DNA of 64,000 bases from Haematobia irritans (lineage: Eukaryota > Arthropoda > Insecta > Diptera > Muscidae). Shown in pieces: positions 10,774-23,152 of the stretch; the first letter of the stretch is position 1, and each line of letters starts with the position of its first letter. The notes under the pieces were generated by a model. The model searched no databases. It was not told the origin of the DNA and worked only from the letters and a program-made list of their open reading frames with translations. Location of the stretch: assembly GCF_050003625.1 (NCBI RefSeq), contig NC_134399.1, positions 222,574,975-222,638,974 on the forward strand, in the 5' to 3' direction. The position numbers and the translations under genes are program-made.

Positions 10774-12189
10774 TCACTTCCAATTTAGTGTTTTGGTGGA
10801 AACCCCGAACATAGTACCCACCTTTAAACAAAATTGATCGCGAAAAATAGCAAATTTAGCGAGATAATGAGAACTTTAAAATTTAGAAAGTCAAACTTTT
10901 GAGTCTTATTTATAATAGCGCTCAGTTACTTCTATTAATCTTTACTATTCCGATACAAACTCATATAATTGTAATTTAAATGTAAATTGGCAATATGTAC
11001 AAATCGATTAAACTGAAATATCATGAATCAGTAAAACTCAAAGTTGGCATCACTGAATCATATTGCAATAGCGCTTAGTTATTTTTCTCCACTGTTGTCA
11101 TTGTCATACAAATTCACATTACAGCATAATTGTAGTGGTAGTAGTTGTAATAGGAATGTAAGTATTTGTGTATCATTTATACAATAGCAATGGTATCCCA
11201 TAACAATAATTAGTGTGATAATTTATAGCAGGGTACTCATTGTGTGATGGTAAACATAAGACAACCATCCATCCCCCACCACCCTAAGTAGATTCTAAAC
11301 TCTTTCCAAATGAGAGGAAGAGAGTTAGTGAAGAAGAGAGTGAGTGATGCCATTAAAGTAACAACAAAATCGTTGGAGTTTTCAAATAATTTCCTAGTAA
11401 ATTTTCAACAAAAAACAATGCTAACTATGAAGACTCTATTGCAACAGAAATTACCACCACGGCAATAATCAAAGGCGATAGGGATGATATTTAAAACACA
11501 AAATGTATATAATAAAAATGTTGTATTTTTCACATAATTTCGTTGGTAATTTAAACAAAAAAATATTGAATAAATTTTCTTAATTATAAACACTCCATTT
11601 CTTTAGCAGTTATTACTGTCTGTTTATGACTAGCCCAAATGAGTGTAATAACAATAATAACAGCTCGTTTCATTTCAAAATCATCCAAAAAAAAAAAGGT
11701 CTAAGCCAAAATGTGAACCCATTTGGGCAGTAATAAAATTTATCAAAATAATGAAATCATTTGGTTGGTTAAAACACGTGTATTTACATCAAACCAGTCC
11801 TGTACCGAAAAAAGGATCAAACAACTCAATTGTCACAGAGGAAATTATGATTTTTTAAGTTACATTTTGTGTGTTTAAATAATATTTTGAATTTGATTTC
11901 ATAGAGGGTGGTTAAGGAGGGTTAACATAGGGCAAAGATTCTGGGTGGATATGTGCCACGAATATACTCGTGGGTGTTAAAAAAATGGGCATAATTTGAA
12001 AGGGGTTGCCGATAAACTTGTTTTTTCCCAAGACTTCCTTGGAAAATCTCAATATACTACCAAAATTTGGAAAAGCCAGAAAGTCTACTTCAGCAACAGT
12101 CGAATAGTATAATGTCGTTATTTCCAATAGTAAAAAATTGGGCAGCTATTATACCTCAATTATGTTAAGTTAGCAATAGTGACAGCCCA
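10774..12189. other. Non-repetitive AT-rich DNA
   Basis: No convincing gene. Short frames here (for example 11405-11593 and 11912-12127 on the minus strand) have no recognisable motif. Confidence 0.55.
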
Positions 12190-12277
12190 TTTTATACCTA
12201 CCACCATAGAATGGCGACGGGGTTATAATAAGTTTGTCATTCTATTCGTAAAACATCGAAATATCGATTTCCGGCTA
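12190..12277 (-). mobile_element. Family C copy C1, terminal part
   Basis: TATACCTACCACCATAGAAT, the ACATCGAAATATCGATTTCC stretch and CGGCTATATAAA match the reverse complement of the end of family C at 49763. The rest of the copy continues after a Tc1-like insert at 13529. Confidence 0.75.
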
Positions 12278-13526
12278 TATAAATGAGGGGTGTTCAAGTT
12301 TAAAAAACCTCATTTTGAAGATGTGTGTGTGTAGAATGTTGCTCCTATTTTGATTTTGGAATTCACTCTTCAGTTGCCAAAATGTCGTCCAAGCAAGAAG
12401 TGCAGCGTATCAAAATTTTGCTCGCGCATCGCGAAAATCCGACTACTCGCACCCAAAGCTGGCAAAATCACTAAAAGTTACCAAATCAACCGTTACAAAT
12501 GTAATTAAAGCGTTTGGGGAACGTTTGTCGACAGCCAGGAAGTCTGGATCGGGGGGAAATCGAAAACCGGAAGCCGCTGAGACGACAAAGAGAGTTGTCG
12601 GTAGTTTCAAGCGAAACCCTAATCTCTCTCTCCGAGATGCCGCAAATAAGCTGGGTGTGTCGTCTACATCCGTGCATCGAGCCAAAAAACGACCCGGACT
12701 ATCGACTTACAAGAAGGTAATGACTCCAAATCGCGATGATAAAGAAAATACGACGTCCAAAGCGCGGTCCCGGAGGCTGTACACGACGATGCTGACGAAG
12801 TTTGACTGCGTGGTAATGGACGACGAAACCTACGTCAAAGCCGACTACAAGCAGCTTCCGGGACAGGAGTTTTATACGGCAAAGGAAGGGGAAAGGTAAC
12901 AGATATTTTCAAGCACATAAAACTGTCAAAGTTCGCAAAGAAATATCTGGTTTGGCAAGCCATCTGTACCTGTGGCTTGAAAAGCAGCATTTTCATAGCT
13001 TCCGGGACTGTCAACCAAGAAATTTACGTGAAAGAGTGTTTGAATAAACGTCTGCTGCCTTTCCTGAAGAAACACGGTTGTTCCGTACTGTTTTGGCCGG
13101 ATTTGGCAACCTCCCATTACGGTAGAAAGGCCATGGAGTGGTACGCCGCCAACAACGTGCGGGTGGTTCCCAAGGACAAGAACCCTCCCAACACGCCAGA
13201 GCTCCGCCCAATTGAGAAATACTGGGCTATTGTCAAGCGGAACCTAAAGAAAACCAAAAAAACTGCTAAGGACGAGCAGCAGTTCAAGGCAAAGTGGCTT
13301 TCTGCGGCGAAGAAGGTGGACAAGGTGGCTGTACAAAATCTGATGGCAGGTGTCAAGCGTGAGGCCCGGCAATTCGGATTTGGAAAAGCGAAAGCCTAAC
13401 TGAATATTTTTCCTGAATTTTATACTAATTGAACTTGAAAAAGAAATTTGATTTGATTTTTTAAATAAACGATTTCACCGATTTACACGCGTTTTCCCTT
13501 GACCAAATTTTGACCGTATCACCTTT
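12278..13526 (+). mobile_element. Tc1-like DD37E element, copy 1, left terminus lost
   Basis: The right terminus reads TGACCAAATTTTGACCGTAT then CACCTTT, followed by TA at 13527. The matching left terminus, present in the copy at 26227, is missing: the sequence begins at TGAGGGGTGTTCAAGTTTAA, inside the leader. The element lies in the TATA stretch of family C core sequence. Confidence 0.85.
12382..13399 (+). pseudogene. Tc1-like transposase (DD37E), frameshifted
   Basis: The frame opens MSSKQEVQRIKILLAHREN and then breaks near 12450, where extra bases bring a stop. It resumes with the helix-turn-helix region (RKSGSGGNRKPEAAETTK, LSLRDAANKLGVSS) and the first catalytic Asp in VVMDDETY (12819). 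A lost A near 12890 causes a second frameshift. The C-terminal part (12977-13399) is open, with the second Asp in FWPDLA (13100-13102) and the Glu in RPIEKYW (13214-13216). I count 37 residues between them, which is DD37E spacing. It would cut and paste the element at TA. Two frameshifts make it inactive. Confidence 0.9.
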
Positions 13527-13528
13527 TA

Positions 13529-13892
13529 TATTATATGTATTATTGATCTGGGAGAAATTCTAAGACTATATAAATATGCCCGTCTGTCTGATGCAATCAC
13601 GATACAGCCTTCAGAAATTGAGCTATCCTGAAATTTGACACACATTCGATTTTTGTAGTCAGATCAATTTCGAAGATAGCCCATATCTCGTCCAAGTTTT
13701 GATATAATCCCCACACACCGACCCCTGATTTGCCTTTTTGCGCTTATAGAAAACGTAGCTTTTATGCGATTTTCCTGAAAACGGATATCTATAGGTATTT
13801 TAGATTCGAAAAAAGTGTGCCCAATATGATGTTTAGTGGTCTATGTTTTGGTATAGCCTCCATATATAGACATGTGATAAATCACCCATTTT
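13529..13892 (-). mobile_element. Family C copy C1, continuation
   Basis: After the Tc1 insert, the core resumes (TTGATCTGGGAGAAATTCTA, ATATGCCCGTCTGTCTGATG) and is followed by diverged minus-strand unit sequence containing GGTATAGCCTCCATATATAG. It is older and more diverged than C2 and C3. It runs into a large 29-bp array. Confidence 0.7.
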
Positions 13893-15657
13893 GACAAAAT
13901 TTTCTACAGAAATAAAATTTTCATAAAATGTTCTATAGACAAAAAATTTTGAAAAAATTTTGTATAGAACTAAAATTTTGACAAAATTTTCTTTAAAAAT
14001 AAAATTTGACAATTTTTTATAGAAATAAAATTTTGATAAAATTGTCTATAGAAATAAAATGTTGAAAATTTTTCTATAGAAATAAAATGTTGAATTTTTT
14101 TTTAGAAATAAAATTTTGAAAAACCTTTCTGTGGAAATAAAATGTTGGCAACATTTTCTATAGAAATAAAATTTTGACAAAATTTTCTATAGAAATAAAA
14201 TGGTGAACAATTTTCTATAGAAATAAAAACTTTTATAGACTTAAAATTTTTACAACATTTTCTGTGGAAAAAAAATTTTGACAAAATTTTCTACAGAAAT
14301 AAAATTTTGACAAGATTTTCTACAGAAATAAAATTCTGACAAAATTTTCTACAGAAATAAAATTTTGATCAAATTTTTTTAGATATAAAAGTTTAACATT
14401 TTCGGTGGAAATAAAAATTTGATAAAATTGTTTAAAGCATTTTGATAAAATTACACAATTTTTATTTAGATTTTAAATTTTGATAAAATTTTTTACAGAA
14501 ATAAAATTTTGACAAAATTTTCTATAGAAATAAAATTTTGACCACATTTTTTATAGAAATAAAATTTTGAACAAATTTTTTATAGAAATAAAATTTTCAC
14601 AAAATTTTCTGTAGAAATAAAATTTTGACCACATTTTTTATAGAAATAACATTTTGACCAAACTTTCCATAGAAATACAATTTGACAAAATTTTCTATAG
14701 AAATGAAATTTTAACAAAATTTTCTATAGAAATGAAATTTTCATAAAATTTTTTATAGAAATACAATTTTGACAAAATTTTCCATAGAAATAAAATTTTG
14801 ACAAAATTTTCTATAGAAATAAAAAAAGTTTTGACAAAATTTTCTATAAAAGTAACATTTTCATAAACTTTTCTTTAAAAATAAAATTTTGACAAAGTTT
14901 TCTTTAGAAATAAATTTTTGACAAAGTTTTGTATAGAATTAAAATTTTGAAAAAATTTTTATAGAAATAAAATCTTGACAAAGTTTCCTTTAGAAAGGAA
15001 TTTTTGACAAAGTTTTGTATAGAATTAAAATTTTGAAAAATTTTTTATAGAAATAAAATCTTGACAAAGTTTCCTTTAGAAATGAATTTTTGACAAAGTT
15101 TTCTATAGAATTAAAATTTTGAAAAATTTTTTATAGACATAAAATTTTGACAAAATTGTCTATAGAAATAAAATTTTATAATTTTTTTATAGAAATAATG
15201 ACAAAATTTTCGATAGAAATAAAATTTTGACAAAATTTTCGATAGAAATAAAATTTTGACAAAATTTTCTATAGAGATAAAATTTTGACAAATTTTTTAA
15301 AGAAATTCTGTAAAATAAAATTTTGACAAAATTTTCCTTAGAAATAAAATTTTCGCCGAATTTGCTATAGATATAAAAGTTGGTCAAAATTTTCTATAAA
15401 AATACAATTTTGACAAAATTTTCTATAGAAATAAATAAAATTTTGACAAAATTTTTATAGAAATAAAATTTTGACTAAATTTTTTATAGAAATAAGATTT
15501 TGACAAAATTTTACAAAATGTTCTATAGAAATAACCTTTTGACATAATTTTTATAAAAATAAAATTTTGACCAACACTTTTATGGATATAAAATTTTGAA
15601 AAATTTTTCTATAGAAATAAAATTTTAACAAAATTTTCTATAGAAATAAAATTTAGT
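13893..15657 (+). repeat. 29-bp tandem array, 1.8 kb
   Basis: About sixty imperfect units of CTATAGAAATAAAATTTTGA with ACAAAATTTT. Local higher-order duplication is visible near 14930-15110, where a block with CTTTAGAAA and ATTTTTGACAAAGTTT repeats. Frames such as 15187-15387 come from the stop-poor unit. Confidence 0.92.
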
Positions 15658-16152
15658 TGGGCAAAGCCCTATAGACTGTAAAATGGTTGGATGGACGCAC
15701 GTTTCGGAATTACCACATTCCTCATCAGCATCCTCTACTTGCAGAAAGAATGGAAAGAGAAGAGGAAGCAAGCTCAAAATAAACCCAGCCAACTGAATTC
15801 AAATCGATGATTTGACAGTGGCATAGGAAAAGAGATATGTTTGTTTTGAATTTATTACGGCATATGCCGGCTATCATACAAAACCTTTTTTCGGGAGGTT
15901 CAAGTGTGGTTCATTGTTGGGTTTAATGAACTGCCTGAATTTATTCTGATAATTGGTTGATAGTTTTGCTGCAAGTAGAGGATGCTGATGAGGAATGTGG
16001 TAATTCCGAAACGTGCGTCCATCCAACCATCTTGCAGTCTATAGGGCTTTGCCCAAATAAATTTGACAAACATTATTTTTCTCTGTTGGTTAAGCTACAC
16101 TTGTAGTTTAGTCAATGTATGGTTTTAAGCTGCAATAAAAACAACAACAATA
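15658..16152. mobile_element. Foldback element, both arms with a 220-bp centre
   Basis: The left arm (15658-15745, truncated) reads GGGCAAAGCCCTATAGACTG to CCTCTACTTGCAG. The right arm (about 15966-16152) is its reverse complement, from CTGCAAGTAGAGGATGCTGA to GGTTTTAAGCTGCAATAAAA and ACAACAACAAT. The centre (15746-15965) has no open frame of note. 29-bp arrays flank both sides. Confidence 0.8.
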
Positions 16153-17500
16153 TTTTGAAAAAATTTTCCATAGAAATAAAATTTTGTCAAATTTTTTGTA
16201 GGAATAGAATGTTGACAAATTTTTCTGTAGAAATAAATTTTTTTTAGAAATAAAATTTACACAAACTTTTCTGTGGAAATAAATATTGACAACATTTTCT
16301 ATAGAAATAAAATTTGATAATTTTGTACAGAAATAAAATTTTGAAAAAAATTTTTATAGAAATAAAATTTGATACTTTTTTATAGAAATAAAATTGTGAC
16401 AAAATTTTCTATAGATATAAAATTTTTACAAAAAATTTATAGAACTAAAATTTTGACACCATTTTTTATAGAAATAAAATTTTGACAAAATTTTCTATAG
16501 AAATAAAATTTTGACAAAATTTTCTATAGAAATAAAATTTGATAATTTTTTATAGAAATAAAACTTTGACAAAATTTTCTATAGAAATAAAATTTGATAG
16601 TTTTTATAGTAATAAAATTTTGACAAAAATTTCTACTGAAATAAAATTTTGCAAATTTTTCTACAGAAAGAAAATTTTAACAAAATGTTCTATAGAAATA
16701 ACATTTTTACAAAATTTTCTATAGAAATAAAATGTTTACAAAATTTTCTATTGAAATAAAATTTTGACAAAATTTTCTATAGAAGTAAAATTTTGATATA
16801 CTTTTTTTTAGAAATAAAATTTTGAAAAATGTTTTATAGAAATAAAATTTTGACAAAATTTTCTATAGAAATAAAATTTGATAATTTTTTTATAGAAATA
16901 ATGACAAAATTTTCGATAGAAATAAAATGTTGACAAAATTTTCGATAGAAATAAAATGTTGATAAAATTTTCGATAGAGATAAAATTTTGAAAAAATTTT
17001 GTGTAGAAATAAAATTGTGACAAAATTTTTTTATAGAAATAAAATGTTGACTAAATTTTTTATAGAAATAAAATTTTGACATAGTTTTCTATAAAAATAA
17101 AATTTTGACGAACTTTTTTATGGATTTAAAATTTTGACAAATTTTTCTATAGAAATAAAATTTTAACAAAATTTTCTATGGACATAAAATTTTGACAAAA
17201 TTTTCCTTAGAAATAAAATTTTGACAAAATTTTCTATAGAGATAAAATTTTTACAAAATTTTTAATGAAATAAAATTTTGATAAAATTTTTTAAGAACTA
17301 AAATTTTGACAAAATTTTTTAAGAACTAAAATTTTGACATTGTCTTTAAAATAAAATTGTGAAAAAATTTTCTATAGGAATAAAATGTTCACAAAATGTT
17401 CTATAGAAAAAAAAGTTTTTTCTATGGACATAAAATTGTGACAAAATTTTCACAGAATTTTCTACAGATATAAAATTTTGACAAAATTTACTATTCGAAT
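16153..17500 (+). repeat. 29-bp tandem array, 1.35 kb
   Basis: It continues the array interrupted by the foldback element, with units in the same orientation. Diverged units mark its right edge near ATTTACTATTCGAATA. Confidence 0.9.
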
Positions 17501-19390
17501 ATATTTAAAGTATGGCATTTCGATTTCATAAGTATGACAATGCTGCCAAACCATAGCGATATGGTGGTTCCGGTTTTTAAATTAAATAATTTAAAATACC
17601 AAAAAAAAAAATATCCCTTCCTCGTTAAGGTTTTTCGAACAATAAATTACAAAAATTTCTTAATTGTATTAGTTCAAGAAAATACACAACCTTAGCCGGA
17701 AATAAATACTCTCAAAGCTATTTGCTATTAAATACACTTTTAAGTGAAATGGTCAATTTATGATGACTTCGTCAACTTCCGGTGATGATGTTGCCTAGGT
17801 TTGTTGTTATCGTGTTTTGTTGCTACAAATGGACAATAAAAAATGTGAAGTAAAACAACAAAAACAAAAAACAGCGCATATAACCCACACTTGTTTAACA
17901 CAGGAACACACAAAACAATCATAACTTCGTTCGTTTTGTTTTTCAGTGAAATCCTTAAAGTTCCGGTCCTATTGGTATTGTCCTCAAGTGTCGTTCGTTC
18001 GACCCATGACAACATGACATCCATGGAGCTGAAAACTGGAATGAGAGAAGAAAAAGTTTAGTGTACTGTATGATATGATATCCTTTCTTTCCCTTATCAT
18101 TTCCGCCATAAATTTCATTTCGTTTATTTTTCTATTAAAATGAGAAAAAAAAACTAAAAGAGAAATGAAATGAAAACTACAAATGTTGATGTGGATATTT
18201 AGTCCTATGGCTGCTTGGGATGCTGATATTCTGTTTTCAACTGTTTGGAATTGTTTTTGTGCTGGTTTTTTCTCTTCCTTGGAATAAACAAAACCATAAT
18301 AAATGGTTGTAAAGAGGATGATTTGATGAGTAGTTCTTTTATTTTAGAAAATCCTTAACCAACATCCGTCCCCCCCATCCTCTTGCCAACAAACATTTCC
18401 TCATACCCTTAACACAAGCAAAAAAAGGGACACATGTCTCACCGGTGTTGTTAACGAAACTAAAACGTTTATAACGAATCACATGTAGCTTGAAATGTGC
18501 ATAAATCAAATAAAAAATTTTGAAATTCTTTTATGCCATGGAAAATTCTCTCTCTCATTGCCTAGAGGCCAAAAAGGCCAACTGTGCTTGAGTGCGTGTG
18601 TGTGTGTTTGGGAGAAAATATGAGAAAATCCCAAGAAGGGACATTCACTGTTTAGCATGTGAATATTTTTACATTCATTTTCAAGAATTCCTTCTACGCT
18701 TTTCCCACCCACTCTGGATGGATGACTCTATTCCATTTTTCTGACAATCACAAAAAGTTGTCACATAGTTACTCAAGCGAATCCCAAATGCAATCTGCAA
18801 CATTTTGTCTCAACATGCATGATAACGTACATCTAACGAGGTTGGTATACAAATGAGAGAATTTTAAAAATTGGGGGAGAATGAAAAAAAGCAGAATCAG
18901 AATTGAAGTTAAGACAAAACTGTAAGTCAATGATGAGGTAAAACTGAGAGATCAAGAGATCATGGTTATAATTATGTCATAGAATATGTTGTAATATCAT
19001 TCGATATAAAATATTTTTTTGTTAATAGAAGGGCCAAGTGCTAGGACAAAAGTTTCGGATTCTGGTTATCCTTGGATAACCAGCAACAATTTTCTCCACA
19101 ATTTAGGGATCATGGAAACAACTTTCAATTCATAAAACGAAATCAGGTGATCGATTTACAACAAATATTCGTCACATTTTTATATATGGGTGAGTAAGGG
19201 GGTCTCCCCTCTGACTGCTTTTAATGTATATGTACATAAAATTCTCCAATTTATTAGAAATTTATAGAAAAAATCGATGGTCGCTATTGAAAAATTTATA
19301 CGTATAAAGTGTAATTAGTAATAAAAATTGACACACTTATTTTAAGAATATGACATCTTTTTCCAAACAGAAATGTGAAATTATTTTCTT
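17501..19390. other. Non-repetitive AT-rich DNA
   Basis: Contains a short (GT)n run near 18598. The minus-strand frame 17758-18024 (88 codons) has a hydrophobic middle but no recognised domain and no supporting signals, so I do not call a gene. Confidence 0.5.
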
Positions 19391-19879
19391 AAATTTAATA
19401 TACAGGGTGGTTGATATGTAATGAAATAATGTAAAGCGCTCTATATTTTTATTATTATTATTTTTTAATTTTATTGTTCTAAAGCAGAAAATGCGAGATT
19501 TTAGAATCACTTAGATTTACATGAATTGCTCTTTTGTACGGCCTTCAAACAGCTGACAAAGCCATCACATGCGGCACCATTGAATAGTACCGTTTTTCAG
19601 ATGATGGAAACTTTCGTATGCTCCAAGGTTTCTCCGGCGCAAAAGTCTAACGGATTGAGATCACGATTGCCAAAGTTGGTAGAATTCTACCAAAAATGGT
19701 TGAGTTTTTAATGTTTGGTAGATTGGTAGAATTCTTGATGTTTTAATCTTTTCCTTCTAAGAGGTACTTCACAAATTTTCAATGAAAATAGAAATAAAAT
19801 TTAAAAAATGTCAATGGAAAATTTGACAACATTTTATATAGAAATAAGATTTAGATTTATATAGATATACAGATTCCAG
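19391..19879. other. Possible remnant of an unidentified transposon
   Basis: ACAGGGTGGTTGATATGTAA near 19404 looks like the type of sequence found at transposon ends. The following 300 bp are less AT-rich than their surroundings, but I cannot identify a family. Confidence 0.25.
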
Positions 19880-20634
19880 GAGTTGTAAAACATTCATGTT
19901 CGCTGACGACATTTTCTTACTATTTAATGGCACTAGTTCTTCATCTCAAATTTTTGAGAGTGATGTCAATTCCTGTCTAGATCGCTTTCTGGTGCGGTCA
20001 TCTATTAACCGTCTCACAGTGAATGCGTTGAAAAGCAGAGCTATGGTATTTAGGTCGTTTAGAGGTTCGTTTTCATGTCCTAGGATTTTCCTGGATCAGG
20101 AGGATTTTCAGATTGTGGATCAGGAGGATTTTCAGATTGTGGATAGTCATCGTTGCTTGGGTGTAATAATTGATACTGATCTTTATTTTCAATATCATAT
20201 CGATTCCGTATCAGGTAGAGTTTGGGGACATTGCGCAGGATTTATGGGATCAACTTATTTTTGCCTCTTCCGGTTAAAATTAAATGTCCCTAGTGTTATA
20301 TGGACAAGAAGTTGTTTCTGGAACTATCTTGCAATATGTTTCCAAGTTGAGGCGCATTGTATATAATGTAAGGCGTAGAAATTCCATTTTTGCATATGTA
20401 GTACGATTTCTTGGATGTTCGTTTAGGAGATTGGTTGATTATCGCAATCTTCTATTGTTTTATAACATCATCCACACTTCTAGACCTTTAGATTTGGTTT
20501 CTGTTTTACCTTTTCGCATTCTATTAGAAATGTTCAGATATTTATTCCTCGTATAGGGGGGAATATTTATGCTAGACCTTTGTGGTTAGAATAGCTCGGT
20601 GTTGGAATCGATTGCCTCTAGAACTACGCATTTT
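19880..20634 (+). pseudogene. Non-LTR (LINE) reverse transcriptase, C-terminal remnant
   Basis: The frame at 19896 opens in the reverse-transcriptase catalytic box, FADD, followed by LNxLxxNxxKSRAMVF-like spacing and DSHRCLGVIIDTDL. The latter is the conserved ...LGV.lD..L segment of LINE polymerases of the CR1/jockey type. A 24-bp tandem duplication (about 20093-20140) repeats QEDFQIVD. A frameshift near 20284 moves coding to a second frame with RLLGCS-like and NLLLFYNI segments; a third shift follows, with the gene broken at 20634 by a family B element. The polymerase N-terminus and the endonuclease are absent. Inactive. Confidence 0.85.
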
Positions 20635-20676
20635 TATACCCTGCACCACACTTTGGAACAGGGTATTATACTCGTA

Positions 20677-21593
20677 ACAGGTTGTCTGATAAGTCCCCGA
20701 TCTAACAAAGAAAAACACATTTTTTTGTCAAAATTCGTTTTTATTATTCAACATAGTTCCCTTCAAGAGCGATACAACGATTATAACGACCTTCCAATTT
20801 TTTGATACCATTTTGGTAGTTCTCCTTCGGTTTTGCCCCAAAATAGGCCTCAGTTTCGGCGATCACCTCTTCATTGCAGCCAGATTTTTTCATTGCGAGC
20901 ATCCTTTTGAGGTCTGAGAACAAGAAAAAGTCGCTGGGGGCCAGATCTGGAGAATACGGTGGGAGGGGAAGCAATTCGAAGCCCAATTCATGAATTTTTC
21001 CCATCGTTCTCAATGACTTGTGGCACGGTGCATTGTCTTGGTCGAACAACACTTTTTTCTTCTTCATATGGGGCCGTTTTGCCACGATTTCGATCTTCAA
21101 ACGCTCTAATAACGCCATATAATAGTCACTGTTGATGGTTTTTCCCTTCTCAAGATAATCGATAAAAAATATTCCCTGCGCATCGCAAAAAACAGAGGCC
21201 ATTACTTTGTCAGCGGACTTTTGAGTCTTTCCAGGCTTCGGAGACGGTTCACCGGTCGCTGTCCACTAATTTCACAACGATTGAATTTTGAATACCAATC
21301 AATTATTGTTGACTTCCCTGGGGCAGAGTTCGGAAACTGATTATCAGCCAAGTTTTTGCTTCCACCGTATTTCTTCTCTTCAGAAAACAGAATTTTATCA
21401 AAACACGAAATTCCTTTTTTCACAATAACAAAAGTTGCTTCACAAAAGACGCTCTACCTCACAAACTAATTGACTTACAGACGTCAAATTTTGACACGAA
21501 TCATTTGAAGGTTGGTACTATATAAAAATAATATGCATTTAATACTAGCGATGCCATCTATGTGTCAGACCGGGGACTTATCAGCCAACCTGT
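20677..21593 (-). mobile_element. Himar1-like mariner, 917 bp, internally deleted
   Basis: Terminal repeats ACAGGTTGTCTGATAAGTCC and the reverse complement of ACAGGTTGGCTGATAAGTCC are both present, flanked by TA at 20675 and 21594. A full mariner of this type is about 1.29 kb, so about 370 bp are missing. The insertion site corresponds to the family B sequence near TATTATAAGTTAGTGC. Confidence 0.93.
20744..21423 (-). pseudogene. Himar1-like mariner transposase with central deletion
   Basis: The minus-strand N-terminus (21202-21423) keeps part of the DNA-binding region (NSAPGKSTIIDWYSKF) and then jumps directly to ATGEPS-type sequence. This removes the rest of the DNA-binding domain and the first catalytic Asp (MDETW). 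The C-terminal part (20744-21202) is open from MASVF to LEGNYVE, with the second Asp in QDNAPCHKSL and the third in PPYSPDLAPSDFFLF. A DD34D mariner needs all three acidic residues, so this copy cannot act. The residue before QDN is Asp, where I recall His in Himar1. Confidence 0.92.
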
Positions 21594-22767
21594 TAAGTTA
21601 GTGGATATGTTTGCAACACCCAGAAGGAGACGAGATAGACACATGGTTTCTTTGGCAAGAATGCTCAGGGTGGGCTCCTGAGTCGAAACAGCCATGTCCG
21701 TCTGTCCGCCTGTTCGTGAACACATTTTTGTAATCAAAGCCTAGGTCGCAGTTTTAGTCCAATCGACTTCAAATTTGACACAAGTATGTGTTTTGGCTCA
21801 GAATAGAACCCTATTGATTTTTGGAGCTATATCAGATTTAGTTATAGCTCCCATATATATTTCGCCCGATATGGACTTATATGGCCCCAGAAGCCAGAGT
21901 TTTACCCTAATTTGGTTGAAATTTTGCACAAGAAGAACAATTAGTACTATAGTCAAGTGTGCCAAATTTTATTGAAATCGGATCAGATTTAGATATAGCC
22001 CCCATATATATCTTTCGCCCGATATGGACTAATATGGTCCCAGAAGCCAGAGTTTTACTCCAATTTGGTTGACAATTTTGTACAATTAGTAGTGTAGTCA
22101 AGTGTGCCAAATTTTATTGAAATCGATTCAGATTTAGATATAGCTCCCGTATATATCGTTCGCCCGATTTATACTCATATGACCACAGTGGCCAATCTGT
22201 TACTCCGATTTAGTTGAAATTTTGCACAGGGAGTAGGATTAGCATTGTAGTTATGCGTGCCAAATTTGGTTGAAATCGGTTCAGATTTAGATATAGCTCC
22301 AATATATAGCTTTCGGCCGATTTACACTCATATGACCACAGAGGCCAATTTTTAACTTCGGTTTAGTTGAAATTTTGCACAGGGAGTAGAATTAGCATTG
22401 TAGCTATACGTGCCAAATTTGGTTGAAATCGGTTCAGATTTAGATATAGCTCCCATATATATGTTTTTCTGATTTCAACAAAAATTGTCAAAATACCAAC
22501 ATTTTCCTTGTAAAATCGCCACTGATTAGTCGAAAAGTTGTAAAAATGACTCTAATTTTCCTAAACTTCTAATACATATATATCGAGCGATAAATCATAA
22601 ATAAACTTTTGCGAAGTTTCATTAAAATTGTATTTGGGACAAACCTTTATGTATAGCACCCAACACATTTGACGGATGTGATATGTTATCGAAAATTTAG
22701 ATCTACAAAGTGGTGCAGGGTATAATATAGTTGGCCCCGCCCGACTTTAGACTTTCCTTACATGTTT

Positions 22768-23152
22768 CTCACTCTAATAACGCATTTCGTCTCAAACTCA
22801 TGGAATATATGGCTAGAGCAACCTGAACTGTAAGGTTCTTGGACGATTTACATCTCATCTATTGCATACACACTTGGTATATTCTATGAAACTCCTATGT
22901 ATTTTTAAGTTATTGATTTTATGTTGGCTTGCATTGTATATGGGACCAATTTCCACTTATTTCATCGTTATTTAAATAATCACAACTACTCTTGCGGCTG
23001 GGGAGCCAATTAAATCAGTTTATTCTTAGTTTAATGTATTATCTTGCTTATATCGACTGCTCAGTATTTATTTGATAAGATGTAATATATTTTTATAGGC
23101 CTCTATTGGCTTTGTGTTACAGAATTTTTGAATAAATAAATAAATAAATAAA
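22768..23152 (+). mobile_element. LINE 3' end with AAAT tail
   Basis: After the family B insert the LINE resumes. TCTAATAACGCATTTCGTCT encodes NNAFRLKLMEYMARAT in the expected style of a LINE C-terminus; a 3' untranslated region and a GAATAAATAAATAAATAAAT tail (23131-23152) follow. The break between 20634 and 22768 joins cleanly. Confidence 0.8.

Larger units (their letters stand above)
20635..22767 (-). mobile_element. Family B Helitron-like repeat B1, inserted in the LINE and itself split by mariner
   Basis: It begins with the terminal hairpin TATACCCTGCACCACACTTT, is broken by a mariner at 20677, then resumes with GTTTGCAACACCCAGAAGGA, the core TCCGTCTGTCCGCCTGTTCG, and tandem units (ATAGCTCCCATATATA) on the minus strand. 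It ends with TGGTGCAGGGTATAATATAG, the GC hairpin (GGCCCCGCCCGAC) and ACTTTCCTTACATGTT. LINE sequence lies on both sides. Confidence 0.85.

Noticed and set aside
17758..18024. 88-codon minus-strand frame as a membrane protein gene
   Set aside because: Hydrophobic stretch arises from TTTTGTTGTTTT-type sequence; no conserved motif or gene signals.
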